From assembly GCA_964515555.1 (NCBI GenBank), contig CAZEVY010000040.1:1-40654 (forward strand): 40,654 nucleotides of DNA. Reading direction: 5' to 3'. A model generated the notes under the pieces. The model ran no database searches, was not told where the DNA came from, and saw only the letters and a program-made list of their open reading frames with translations. This DNA comes from CAZEVY01 sp964515555. Lineage in GTDB: Bacteria > Acidobacteriota > Terriglobia > Bryobacterales > Bryobacteraceae. Below are positions 15,291-24,041 of this stretch, piece after piece (the stretch's first letter is position 1; each line of letters begins with the position of its first letter). A program made the translations under genes and the position numbers.

Positions 15291-16751
15291 CTATTGCATG
15301 GTAATCGGCATGGGACCGAAGACGGGCGCCGCCATGTCGGCCCGGTCGGTGAGATTCACGTACGGGTCGCGGCCGAAGCCGTAGCGCAGCGTGGCGCCCT
15401 CGGGCAGCTTGCCGCCGATCGAGAGCAGCACGTGCGCCGGGTTGGCCGGGTCGACGCGCGCCTTGTAGATCGCCGGCACCGGCGCGCCCTCGGCGTTGTG
15501 AATCGAGAATCCCATCACGCGGCCGCGCGAGACCAGGCCGCCGTTGACGCCGTCGAAGACGACGCGCACCGTTCCGGCGGCGAACGTGGCCGACACCGGG
15601 CGCGGACCGCGCTTCAGCACCGCGCACTGCGCGATGGACGGGAACAGATCGTGGCAGGCGAGATTGGCCATGCGGCGCCCGAGGCGCTTGAGATCCTGGA
15701 CGCCGACGTGGATGCCGTCGTCGAGCTCGGTGTCGGCGGCGGCGACCATTCCCGAGCGCACGATCGTCGACTCGGCCTTGCGCTGCATCTCCTGCACGCC
15801 GTTCCACTCGAGGGGGCTTGCGGCGGCGACGTGACGCCCGAGCTGCACGAAATAGAACGGCAGATCGGGAGTCGCGGTGTCGGCGCGCACGGCGGCCACC
15901 AGCCGCTCGAACTTCGCCTGGAACTCGGGCGCGGCTTTCGGATTCGCGTCCGATTCGCCCTGGTACCACAGCACGCCCGCGACCTTGCCGCCCGCGTCGC
16001 GGATGCGCATCATCATCGAGCCGTAGAGCGCCTCGCCGCTCTTATCGCGCAACTCGGGATTCCACTGGTCCATGGACGTGCCGCCATGCGCGCACGGGAG
16101 CAGACCGATGGGAACGCCGGTGCGCTTCACCATCTCCACCGCGAAGGGAAGTCCGAGTCCGGCGCCCTTGCGCCGCTCGGCGAGAAACTTGCGCAGGCGC
16201 TCGCCTTCCATCTTCTGCGGCTCCGTGCCGGGACCGCCGGGCCGCGACCAGTGGACGGGATTGCGCGCGCTGGGGAGCGTGTGCAGCGGTTCCTCGGCGA
16301 CCAGCCACTGGTGCGCCATGTCGAAGCTGTGCACGAGCGCGTTGGGCTGCTCGACGTCGACCAGGTCGCCGACGCCCTGCATGTTCGACTGCCCGGCGAG
16401 CACCCACAGATCGCCGACCAGGATGTTGTGGACGCTGGTGACTTCGGCGTCGCCGGCGACGCGCAGGTCGACGCGATAGGGGCCGCCCGAGGGGACGCCC
16501 GCGAGGTCGAGGCGGAACTCGCCGCCGGCGGCGCTGCCGGCGCTCTGCCAGTCGAGGCCGGCGACCGGGAGGGGACCGCGCACGACGCGCGCTTCGACGG
16601 CGCCCGAAGCGGCGGTCTTGCCGCGCGCCGAGATGGTGGCTCGGCCGGAGGCGTCGCGCTGGTAGACCTGGTGGTCGGCGAGTCCGGATTCGATTTTCAG
16701 CGTGGCGGCGGAGAGGGCTGTGGCGGCGAGGCAGGCGAGTAGGGGTCGCAT
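15291..16751 (-). CDS. Secreted sialate O-acetylesterase-like SGNH hydrolase
   Basis: 486 residues with the signal peptide 'RPLLACLAATALSAATLK'. The catalytic serine block is 'VLAGQSNMQGVGD' (~117-129), the family hallmark, and the Asp/His pair lies in 'ELDDGIHVG'. 'PCAHGGTSMDQWNP' and 'GVLWYQGESDAN' are the oxyanion-side blocks. Such enzymes remove O-acetyl groups from sialic acid or plant/bacterial glycans; the true substrate is not given by sequence. It carries N- and C-terminal beta-rich extensions typical of the family. Probably first gene of the minus-strand sugar cluster. Confidence 0.9.
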   Translation of the reverse strand: MRPLLACLAATALSAATLKIESGLADHQVYQRDASGRATISARGKTAASGAVEARVVRGPLPVAGLDWQSAGSAAGGEFRLDLAGVPSGGPYRVDLRVAGDAEVTSVHNILVGDLWVLAGQSNMQGVGDLVDVEQPNALVHSFDMAHQWLVAEEPLHTLPSARNPVHWSRPGGPGTEPQKMEGERLRKFLAERRKGAGLGLPFAVEMVKRTGVPIGLLPCAHGGTSMDQWNPELRDKSGEALYGSMMMRIRDAGGKVAGVLWYQGESDANPKAAPEFQAKFERLVAAVRADTATPDLPFYFVQLGRHVAAASPLEWNGVQEMQRKAESTIVRSGMVAAADTELDDGIHVGVQDLKRLGRRMANLACHDLFPSIAQCAVLKRGPRPVSATFAAGTVRVVFDGVNGGLVSRGRVMGFSIHNAEGAPVPAIYKARVDPANPAHVLLSIGGKLPEGATLRYGFGRDPYVNLTDRADMAAPVFGPMPITMQ

Positions 16752-16831
16752 GGTTGTACCAGTTTACTGTGGCTCGGGGCGGGCGGTCACGGAGTCGATG
16801 AACGGAATGTTATGCTCGGGTCCGAGGGTCC

Positions 16832-17119
16832 ATGACCATCGTCGTGACCGAGAAGACTCGAGAGCTTTTCCCACCCGCCGTCCGTCGACAGGCCCGTCTG
16901 AAGCTGGGCGACCGGCTGGAGGTCGAGGTCTCGGGCGGTGTGATCACCATGCGGCCGAAGCTCTAGCCCGGCGATGATGAGTACACTCCCGAGCAGCGCC
17001 GTGTCATCGACGCGAGGCTTGACGAAGCGGAAAAGGGCGCGACCTACGGCCCCTTCACGGCGACGGAAGCGAGCCGCTTCCTGAGGACCGAATTGAAGGC
17101 TCGAGGAGTATCGAGCTGA
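16832..17119 (+). pseudogene. AbrB/MazE-like antitoxin gene interrupted by an amber codon
   Basis: The first 44 codons read 'MTIVVTEKTRELFPPAVRRQ ... RLEVEVSGGVITMRPKL', an AbrB/SpoVT swapped-hairpin DNA-binding domain. A TAG follows at 16964-16966. Reading on in the same frame gives the usual C-terminal tail of these antitoxins, 'DDEYTPEQRRVIDARLDEAE' through 'YGPFTATEASRFLRTELKA', ending at a TGA at 17117-17119. The full 96-codon unit therefore differs from an intact gene only by one nonsense codon. The tail is the part that normally grips the toxin. No toxin gene follows: the next gene ends head-on at 17195. Suppression or a sequencing error are alternatives. Confidence 0.8.
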
Positions 17120-17194
17120 AAGAGCGCGCGGTCGACGCACCGCAGCAAGGCTCAGCGCGTCCCCGCGATTCCCGGTCCTGATCACAGAGCGCAC

Positions 17195-17902
17195 TCAATT
17201 GACGCTGCGCTTGCGAAGCCACACGTAGCAGTGATTCCCGATGCGGTGCGCGTAGGGCGAGCGGAACAGGAGCAGGTCGAGGTAGCGCAGCGGAAACAGC
17301 AGCCAGCCGCAGGCGAAGTGCGCGGCGGCGCGCCAGGCGCGGAAGGGAAGCAGCAGTTTCGCGTACTCGATCGCGAAGACCAGCAGGGTCGCGGTGGGGC
17401 CGGTGCGCCATCCCTCGGCGACGACTTCGAGTTCGCCGGCGAGAGCCTTGAGACCGTCGGGCGTGAAGCGGCGGTAGTCCTTCGGGTACTCGTGAAACGG
17501 GTGACAGAACGGCGCGACCAGGTGGACGTATCCGCCGGGCGCGAGGACGCGGCGGATTTCGCTCATCACCTGCGCGGGGTCGCACACGTGCTCGAGGACG
17601 GCGTCGCACTCGACGCGCTGAAACTGCTCCGCGCGGAAGGGAAGACGCTCGGCGTCGGCGGCGATGTCGACGCCGGGGACCGCGACCAGGTCGAGGTTGA
17701 CGTAGCCGGGAACGGTGCGGCCCGCGCCGCCGATGTAGAGGTTCCAGCGGCCGAGCGGGTAGTCCTTCGGCTCGCGCGGATTCATGACGAAGGGCGCGGG
17801 CGGCTCGAGGAGGCGAACGAGTCGGTCGCGCCAATGCGAGGAGGCGCGGCGGCGATAGCGCGCTTCGAGCGACTGGCGGGAGGCCACGCCATAGCGTCGC
17901 AC
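17195..17902 (-). CDS. SAM-dependent methyltransferase (type 11)
   Basis: 235 residues from a GTG; the ATG at 17785 (before 'NPREPKDYPLGRWNLYIGGA') is a possible later start. 'VPGVDIAADAERLPFRAEQF', 'VECDAVLEHVCDPAQVMSEI' and 'RRVLAPGGYVHLVAPF' are the conserved post-I, motif II and motif III stretches. The classical glycine-rich motif I is weak ('VNLDLVAVPG'), as in several members that methylate glycan or lipid intermediates. A C-terminal hydrophobic region (~185-215) may touch the membrane. The gene follows the propeller gene by 28 bp on the minus strand and is probably co-transcribed. Confidence 0.83.
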   Translation of the reverse strand: MRRYGVASRQSLEARYRRRASSHWRDRLVRLLEPPAPFVMNPREPKDYPLGRWNLYIGGAGRTVPGYVNLDLVAVPGVDIAADAERLPFRAEQFQRVECDAVLEHVCDPAQVMSEIRRVLAPGGYVHLVAPFCHPFHEYPKDYRRFTPDGLKALAGELEVVAEGWRTGPTATLLVFAIEYAKLLLPFRAWRAAAHFACGWLLFPLRYLDLLLFRSPYAHRIGNHCYVWLRKRSVN

Positions 17903-17930
17903 AGGCCGGGCGGGGCGGTGGTTCGCGCGC

Positions 17931-19187
17931 CTACGATTTGTGGATGCGAAAGACGAACGTCTGGCGCGTGCGGGCGGCGTCGGCGGCGATGCCGGGAACG
18001 GCGATGGCGTCGCCAGTGCGGTTCCAGCAGGGAGCGGCGTCGAGGCGGAGGTCGCCGGAAGTCCAGCCGTCGATGGGAATGCCGGGGGTGCGGCGATGCG
18101 AGCCGTCGGCGAGTCGCAGGATGACGTAGAGGTTCTCGGCGCCGGCGCGGTAGCCGTTGACCAACCAGCGGCCGTCGCGCGACAGTGCGACGTCGCCCTC
18201 GGGGCGCGGGAGAATCTCCGGCGTCGCGATCTGGCCGACGATCTCCTGGCGGTCGACGTCGTAGATAATCTGGCGATCGCCGACGGCGCCGATCATGCGC
18301 GTGCCCGACTCCCACTCCGGGTGGCCGCCGATGAATTGCCTGTGCAGCGTGAGACCGCCGCCGTCGGGGTGGATCGTGCAGGCGGCGTTGAGGCGCGGCT
18401 TGCTCGTCTCCCAGGTGGCGCCGGGATCGGCGCCGCGGACGAAGAAGAAGATGCGGTCGCCGGAGCGGTTCCACAAGGTGTGATTGATGAACAGGTGCTT
18501 GCCCGCCGCTTCGGGCCGTCCTTCGAGCGCGCGCGACAGTTGCTCGAAAGAGACCAGCAGGCGCTTCCTGGCCGAGGCGATGTCGACCAGGAAGATGCCG
18601 TCGTTGGACGGCGCGGCGTCGCGGGGGTTCCAGTCGTAGGCGCCGGGATAGCCGGTGACAGGACGAAGCCGCGCCATTCGGCCATAGTTGATGCCGGCGA
18701 AGAGCCCTCCGTTCTGCGCGACGCCGCCGTTGCCGAAGGCCGCATCGTCGTAACGGTACTCGCGGATGCGCCGGCGGCGGGCGACGTCGTAGAGGACGGC
18801 GAAGACGCGGTTGGTCTTCGGGTCGCGATCGTTGAAGATGAGCTCGTTGGCCGCGGCGCGCGGATTCCAGTAGAGCATCGTGCCCTGCTGCGGGTTCCAG
18901 GCGAGCGAGCGCTCGACGGCGGTCTCTTCGTTGTTGCTGCGCGTGTCGATGAGGACGATTTCGGCGGCGTCGGCGGGCGACGGCATGCGGTCCTGCGCGG
19001 CGGTGCGCAGCAGCGCCATGTATCGGCCGTCACCGTTCCAGGGCGTGTTGCCGACGTGTCCGATGTAGCCGAAGAAGTGGTGCTTCGGCCCGCGCGTGAT
19101 CTGGTCGAGGGTGACGGTCCAGTCTTGCGCGCGCAGCGCGGAGGCGAGCGGAATCGCCAGCGCGGTCCTGCGGGAGATGGCGCTCAA
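17931..19187 (-). CDS. Secreted propeller protein of the oligogalacturonate-lyase-like type
   Basis: 418 residues. The N-terminus 'SRRTALAIPLASALRAQ' looks like a Tat-type signal. The rest is an array of blades: 'GHVGNTPWNGDGRYMALLRT', 'AEIVLIDTRS', 'RSLAWNPQQGTMLYWNP', 'NDGIFLVDIASARKRLLVSF', 'GDVALSRDGRWLVNGY'. This arrangement resembles oligogalacturonate-lyase-like (TolB/PD40-type) propellers common in Acidobacteriota. I cannot identify catalytic residues, so a lyase activity is only one option. The ATG overlaps the stop of the TonB receptor gene by 4 bp, which couples their translation and suggests the two act on the same polysaccharide or ligand. Confidence 0.78.
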   Translation of the reverse strand: MSAISRRTALAIPLASALRAQDWTVTLDQITRGPKHHFFGYIGHVGNTPWNGDGRYMALLRTAAQDRMPSPADAAEIVLIDTRSNNEETAVERSLAWNPQQGTMLYWNPRAAANELIFNDRDPKTNRVFAVLYDVARRRRIREYRYDDAAFGNGGVAQNGGLFAGINYGRMARLRPVTGYPGAYDWNPRDAAPSNDGIFLVDIASARKRLLVSFEQLSRALEGRPEAAGKHLFINHTLWNRSGDRIFFFVRGADPGATWETSKPRLNAACTIHPDGGGLTLHRQFIGGHPEWESGTRMIGAVGDRQIIYDVDRQEIVGQIATPEILPRPEGDVALSRDGRWLVNGYRAGAENLYVILRLADGSHRRTPGIPIDGWTSGDLRLDAAPCWNRTGDAIAVPGIAADAARTRQTFVFRIHKS

Positions 19188-21766
19188 AACTCCAGCTTCC
19201 CCTGGAAGCGAAAGGCCCGGCCGTCATTGAGCGTGTTGGTGATGGCGCCGAAGCTGGGACTGGTCAGCTCGCGGCCGGGCTCGGCGAACTGCGGCGTGTT
19301 CAGGAAATTCACGGACTCGGCGCGGAGCGAGAACTTCCTCTCGCCGCCGACGTTCCATGTCCGCGCCAGCGAGGCGTTGACGTTGGCGACGCCGTCTTTG
19401 CGGAACGTGTTCGAGCCGAGCGTACCGCGCAGGTCGGTGGGCCGGATGAAGGCGAAGGCGGCGCGCGGGAGCAGGCGGGTGGAGCGGTCCGGGTGGCAGA
19501 TGCAGCGGCCGAGCACGGAGGGATCGACCAGGTTGGGACGGTCGCCGCCGTCGCCGTCGACGTTGCCGAAGCCGGGGGCGTCGGAGCCGGAGAGCACCGA
19601 GAAGGGCGTCCCCGTCTTGGCGAGAACGACGAACGAGAGATCCCATCGGCCGAACCAGCGCGGCGCGCGGCCCCAATTCGGCGAGAGCGCCGGCGTCAGC
19701 CAGGAGGCGCGCGCCAGAAAGGCGTGCGACTGGTCGAAGATGCTGGGCCCTTTCATCTCCTGGTGAATGGCGTACTCGGTCTGGCTCTGGGCCTGCTTGC
19801 CGTCGGCGCCCGAGCCGGTGCTGGAGTAGCCGGCGCCGAGGTCGAGGGCCTTGCTGAACCAGTACGAAGCATCGAGCGAGAGGCCGCGCCAGCGCGGCAC
19901 AATCAACGATACACGCGCGGCGTCGAAGTATCCCCGCGAGGCGTTGATGAGATGCCGCACGTCGAAGCTCGTGTGGTCTGGACGGCGCTGGTTGACGGTG
20001 GCGGTGGCCTGCGCCACGCCGTCGACGGCGCGCGCGCGGTTGGCGTACCAGAGATAGAACAGCTTCGGCGAGCGGCTTCCGGCGTAGCCGAGCTGGAGCT
20101 TCCAGCGCGCGCCCGTCATCGGCTCCCATCCGAAGTTGTACTGCTGCGAGTAGGGCGAGGCCAGCTCGGGCGAGACGTTCAGGATGGTGCTGCGGGCGGA
20201 GGGGTCGGGCTGCACGTTCAGGTTCTGGAAGACGGAGCCCAGCTCGGGCGCGGGAACTTCGAACTTCTGGTTCAGCGGAGGATTGTAACGGACCTGCTGG
20301 AAGGAGACCGGGAAGATTTCGCCGTAGTGGATTCCGAAATTCGCGCGCAGGACGCCGCCGCGTCCGGGCAGGCGCCAGGCGAGTCCGAGGCGCGGCGCGA
20401 AATTGTTGCAGTCGCAGCCGTAGGGAATGACGTTAAGTCCATCGACCTCGACGGGCCGCAGGGCCGGCTCCCAGCGGACGCCGACGTTCAGGGTAACGGC
20501 GTTCGACAGCTTCCACTCGTCGCCGGCGAACCACTGAATCTCCCACAGACGGAATCCTCGATGCGTGTTACCGACCGCGCCGGTGAAGCGGGTGGGCGTG
20601 CCGAGGCGGAGGTTGGCGATGGCGTCGCGCCCGAAATCGTCGCGGAAGACGAGGTTGCCGCGATGGCTGCTGGTTTCCGAGCCGTTGATCTGGCGGCGCG
20701 CGAGCTCGAGGCCCGCCGTCCAGGTGTGATCGCCGCGCTTCTGGAGGAGGTCGGCCGAGTAACGGAAGCGGTTCTGTGTGCGGAAGATCGGAATGTAGGA
20801 ACTGGGGCCGAGGGCTTCGATGGCGCCGCCGAAATCGACCGAGGGGCCGATGGCGTTGGGCTCCGGGACGATGCGCGAGACGACGCGATCGAATCCGGCC
20901 GAGAGATTGCCGATGGTGGCGGCGTTCCAGACGCGGCTCCAGGTGAGGCGCGCGGTGTGGGCGCGGGTGGTGGTGTCGGGGTTTTGGCCGGCGAGGAGCT
21001 GGAAGGCGTCGACGGTCTGCGTCGTGAAGGCGTAGCGGGCGAAGAGGCGGTCGCGGTCCTGGAAGGATTTGTCGGCGCGCAGGGCGGCGTTATCGTCGTC
21101 GATGGCCTGGAGGGCGTTGGTGTTGAGGGCGCGGGCGTTGATGTCGGTGCGATTGGGCGCCTCGGCGGGGTAGGCCGAGAAGATGCGGTTGACGATCGCC
21201 AGGCGCGCGGGGTCGGCGGTGAGGGGCAGGCGTTCGGCGGCCAGCGGGACGAGGATGTTGCCGTTGACGTTGCCGCGCAGGCGTCGCTTGGAGGCGTCGC
21301 CGCCGAGGTAGAGGCCGGCGGGAAGACCGGCGCCGAAGCGGGCGGCGGCCTCGTTCTCGCGGGCGGGTTTCACGGGGCCGGCCTGGAAGAAGGAGCGGGC
21401 GTTGAAGACGCTGTTTCCGTGCGTGAAGTGGGCGCTGCCGTGCATCGGCGACTGTTTTTGAGGGGCGAGGTGGATGGCGGCGGCGGGCGGATTGCCGAAC
21501 TCGGCGCCGAAGTAATTGCGGTCGGCGCGGAAGTCCTCGACGATGGTGGCGGTGGTGCCGAGGCGGACGTTGAGCTCCTTGAGGGCGTTGTTGTCGATGA
21601 GGTTGAACTGGACGTTTTCGTTGCGGCGGCTCTCGCCGGAGTTGGTGTCGGAGGCGCCGAGGAGGTTCAGTTCGGTGCGGCGGGTTTCGGGAGGTTTTTC
21701 GGGCGGCGGGGCCGGCGCGGGCGTGCTCTGGGCGAGGAATGCCAGGAGTGCGAGAACGGCCGTCAT
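19184..21766 (-). CDS. Oar-like TonB-dependent outer-membrane receptor
   Basis: 860 residues. After a short signal peptide and a proline-rich linker (~14-28) comes a plug-like segment ('VQFNLIDNNALKELNVRLGT', 'VEDFRADRNYFGAEFGNPPA', 'GSAHFTHGNSVFNARSFF'). The remainder is a long beta barrel with aromatic-ended strands, for example 'FNFGWEPMTGARWKLQLGYA'-type repeats and a closing 'RAFRFQGKLEF' with terminal Phe. It lacks the carboxypeptidase-regulatory-like N-terminal domain that most relatives carry, so it belongs to the shorter class. It would bind a substrate outside and import it with energy from TonB. The gene precedes the secreted propeller gene and overlaps it by 4 bp. Confidence 0.88.
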   Translation of the reverse strand: MTAVLALLAFLAQSTPAPAPPPEKPPETRRTELNLLGASDTNSGESRRNENVQFNLIDNNALKELNVRLGTTATIVEDFRADRNYFGAEFGNPPAAAIHLAPQKQSPMHGSAHFTHGNSVFNARSFFQAGPVKPARENEAAARFGAGLPAGLYLGGDASKRRLRGNVNGNILVPLAAERLPLTADPARLAIVNRIFSAYPAEAPNRTDINARALNTNALQAIDDDNAALRADKSFQDRDRLFARYAFTTQTVDAFQLLAGQNPDTTTRAHTARLTWSRVWNAATIGNLSAGFDRVVSRIVPEPNAIGPSVDFGGAIEALGPSSYIPIFRTQNRFRYSADLLQKRGDHTWTAGLELARRQINGSETSSHRGNLVFRDDFGRDAIANLRLGTPTRFTGAVGNTHRGFRLWEIQWFAGDEWKLSNAVTLNVGVRWEPALRPVEVDGLNVIPYGCDCNNFAPRLGLAWRLPGRGGVLRANFGIHYGEIFPVSFQQVRYNPPLNQKFEVPAPELGSVFQNLNVQPDPSARSTILNVSPELASPYSQQYNFGWEPMTGARWKLQLGYAGSRSPKLFYLWYANRARAVDGVAQATATVNQRRPDHTSFDVRHLINASRGYFDAARVSLIVPRWRGLSLDASYWFSKALDLGAGYSSTGSGADGKQAQSQTEYAIHQEMKGPSIFDQSHAFLARASWLTPALSPNWGRAPRWFGRWDLSFVVLAKTGTPFSVLSGSDAPGFGNVDGDGGDRPNLVDPSVLGRCICHPDRSTRLLPRAAFAFIRPTDLRGTLGSNTFRKDGVANVNASLARTWNVGGERKFSLRAESVNFLNTPQFAEPGRELTSPSFGAITNTLNDGRAFRFQGKLEF

Positions 21767-21842
21767 CCGTTCTTAATAGACTCGCACATCTTAGTGAACT
21801 CGCACGGCGGCGCCCGCGTGCGCGACAATGAGGACTCCCTTC

Positions 21843-23126
21843 ATGCGCGAAATCCTACGTCCGGCGCGAGCCTTGTCCGGGACCGTCCGCCTCCCGGGCG
21901 ACAAATCGATCTCCCACCGTTACGCGATGCTGGCCGCCATCGCCGAGGGGACCAGCACGCTCGCCAATTACTCGACCGGGGCGGACTGCCGGTCGACGCT
22001 CGGCTGCCTGGAGGCGCTGGGCGTGGGGGTGGAGATTCGCGATGGGGAAGTCACGATCGAGGGTCGCGGCCTGGAGGGGCTGCGCGCACCGGGCGCGGCG
22101 CTGGACGCGGGAAATTCGGGGTCGACCATCCGGTTCCTGACCGGCATACTGGCGGGACAGCCATTCCGGTCGCGCATTGGCGGAGACGAATCGCTGGCGC
22201 GGCGCCCGATGGACCGCATCATGCGGCCGCTGGGCGCGATGGGAGCGCTCATCGAGGCGCGCGAGGGGCGGTTTCCGCCGCTGGAGATTCAGGGCGGGCC
22301 GCTGCGCGGGATCGACTACACGCTGCCGGTGGCCAGCGCGCAGGTGAAGACCTGCATCCTGTTCGCGGGCCTGTACGCTTCCGGGGAGACCACGGTGCAC
22401 GAGCCGATGCGCACGCGCGACCACTCGGAGCTGGCGCTGCGCGAATTCGGCGCCGAGATCGACTGCATGCCGGGGCTGGTGCGGCTGCACGGACGCGCGC
22501 GGCTGCGGGGGACGGCGCTGGCGGCGCCGGGCGATCTCTCGTCGGCGGCGTTCTTCCTGGTGGCGGCGGCGATCGTGCCGGGGTCGCGGGTGACGCTCGA
22601 AGGCGTGGGATTGAACCCGACGCGCGCCGAGCTGATCGACCTGCTGCTGGGGATGGGCTTGCAGATCGAGGTGAGGAACGTCCAGCAGGCGCACGGGGAA
22701 CTGGCCGGTGACCTTGTCGTGACGGGCGGGCCGGTGCGCGGCGGGGTGGTCGAGAAGGCGGCGACGGCGGCGGTGATCGACGAGCTGCCGGTGCTGGCGG
22801 TGCTGGGCGCGGCGAGCGAGGAAGGGCTGATCGTACGGGACGCCGCGGAGCTGCGCGTGAAGGAGACGGATCGCATCGCGACGGTGGCGGAGAATCTGCG
22901 GCGCATGGGGGTGGCGGTGGAGGAGCGCGCGGACGGGTTCACGGTGCCGGGGCGGCAGAAGTTTCGCGGGGCGGAGCTGGACTCGTTCGGCGATCACCGC
23001 ATCGCGATGGCGTTCGCGGTGGCGGCGCTGGCGGCGGATGGCGAGTCGTCGATCGAGCGCGCGGAGGCGGCGGAGGTGTCGTATCCGGGGTTCTTCGACG
23101 CTCTCCGCGAGCTGAGGGCCGGATAA
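21843..23126 (+). CDS. aroA: 3-phosphoshikimate 1-carboxyvinyltransferase (EPSP synthase)
   Basis: 427 residues from the ATG at 21843, preferred over 21828 because AGGA (21831-21834) sits eight bases upstream. The enzyme joins shikimate 3-phosphate and phosphoenolpyruvate in the sixth step of the shikimate pathway. Diagnostic motifs: 'LPGDKSISHR' (substrate lysine and serines), 'DAGNSGSTIRFLTG', 'RRPMDRIMRPLGAMGA', 'DLSSAAFFLVAAAI', 'LRVKETDRI' and 'DSFGDHRIAMAFAVAAL'. The motif set is closer to the class II enzymes than to the E. coli type. It is divergent from the TonB receptor gene and converges with the TadE gene 8 bp beyond its stop. Confidence 0.95.
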   Translation: MREILRPARALSGTVRLPGDKSISHRYAMLAAIAEGTSTLANYSTGADCRSTLGCLEALGVGVEIRDGEVTIEGRGLEGLRAPGAALDAGNSGSTIRFLTGILAGQPFRSRIGGDESLARRPMDRIMRPLGAMGALIEAREGRFPPLEIQGGPLRGIDYTLPVASAQVKTCILFAGLYASGETTVHEPMRTRDHSELALREFGAEIDCMPGLVRLHGRARLRGTALAAPGDLSSAAFFLVAAAIVPGSRVTLEGVGLNPTRAELIDLLLGMGLQIEVRNVQQAHGELAGDLVVTGGPVRGGVVEKAATAAVIDELPVLAVLGAASEEGLIVRDAAELRVKETDRIATVAENLRRMGVAVEERADGFTVPGRQKFRGAELDSFGDHRIAMAFAVAALAADGESSIERAEAAEVSYPGFFDALRELRAG

Positions 23127-23134
23127 GGCGCGGT

Positions 23135-23611
23135 CTACGGCTTGTAGATCATGGCGGCGCTTTGCACGACAGGACGGGCGCCGGTGACGGCCTTGGCGAT
23201 CCAAGGCGAGACGAACTGATAGGGATAGTTCACCACGGCCACAAAGACGCGCTCGTCGTTGGGATTGGTCGAGTCCGGGGCCGTGTAGTTCACCTGGATA
23301 TTCGAGGTGGTGAGATTCAGGAATGTCTGGGTGGTGTGCACTCCGACCGGCATCGTGGGCTGGTTGTAGAGAATCATGTTCCGGATCTGGTCGCCGGTGC
23401 CGTCGTAAGGCTGAGTAACGGCCCAGCGCAGGGAGTTCCGGACGCGCTCCACCATCATGTGATGCGTGATCATCACCTGGCCGAAATCGAGCACACTGAT
23501 CGCCAGGGCCAGGAAGGTCATCAGCACCAGGGCCGCTTCCACCATGGCCGCGCCGCGGCGGCGGCGGGACGCTTTATGGTTCCGAACCGTTGGGCGAGTA
23601 GCGGCCGACAT
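23135..23611 (-). CDS. TadE-like pseudopilin, second copy
   Basis: 158 residues from the ATG at 23611; a start at 23638 would lengthen it by nine codons. A charged lead 'NHKASRRRRGAAMVEAALVL' runs into the membrane helix 'LVLMTFLALAISVLDFGQVM', the TadE pattern of a short cytoplasmic, basic leader with Glu at the helix start. The C-terminal part is beta-rich and predicted outside. TadE-type proteins are minor pilin-like subunits of tight-adherence machinery. Its 5' end overlaps the preceding gene by about 38 bp on the same strand. Confidence 0.82.
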   Translation of the reverse strand: MSAATRPTVRNHKASRRRRGAAMVEAALVLMTFLALAISVLDFGQVMITHHMMVERVRNSLRWAVTQPYDGTGDQIRNMILYNQPTMPVGVHTTQTFLNLTTSNIQVNYTAPDSTNPNDERVFVAVVNYPYQFVSPWIAKAVTGARPVVQSAAMIYKP

Positions 23612-24041
23612 ACGCGTAGTCCACATAGGGTTTTCCATAGAAAGTGTAAGTCTTGAAAAGGGCGTCGATCGAGAAGTTCGTAATGGCGACCCGGATCGAG
23701 ATGGGCACTCCCGTACTTCCGAGCGTGTAGGTCACAACGACGTTGGACGGGGTCAGGCCCAGCACCACCGGCGGCGTGCCGCTCGGCGGACTGGGCATAC
23801 CGTAGACCACCATGTTGGCGATCGTCGATTTGCCTTTGTCGACGTCGGTGCTCCCCAGCGCGTTCCGATAGGTTCGGTTGCAGCCGTAACGGGCGCCGTT
23901 GGACACGGCCGCCTCGAGCTGGTTGTAGAGGTAGAAGCTGTAGCCGTACTGGAAGGTGCCAATCATGGCCGGAATCAGAATGGTGCTGGCGAGGGCGAAC
24001 TCGATCATCGCGCCCCCACGCCGGCTGCGCCGTGTCCTCAT
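23574..24041 (-). CDS. TadE-like pseudopilin, first copy
   Basis: 155 residues from the ATG at 24041, which overlaps the stop of the upstream TadG-like gene (ATGA). The start 'RTRRSRRGGAMIEFALAS' and helix 'STILIPAMIGTFQYGYSFYL' form the same TadE signature with Glu near the helix entry. Its C-terminal beta-rich region ends in 'VGRYSPNGSEP'. It probably forms heteromers with the second TadE copy, as in the tad loci of other bacteria. Upstream in-frame methionines (up to 24119) lie inside the TadG coding region and are less likely starts. Confidence 0.85.
   Translation of the reverse strand: MRTRRSRRGGAMIEFALASTILIPAMIGTFQYGYSFYLYNQLEAAVSNGARYGCNRTYRNALGSTDVDKGKSTIANMVVYGMPSPPSGTPPVVLGLTPSNVVVTYTLGSTGVPISIRVAITNFSIDALFKTYTFYGKPYVDYAYVGRYSPNGSEP

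Noticed and set aside
19493..22711. A very long open frame on the plus strand, opposite the TonB receptor and running into aroA.
   Set aside because: High GC leaves antisense frames open. The translation is low-complexity Gly/Ala/Val/Glu-rich with no domain, while the opposite strand and the other frame encode well-known families.
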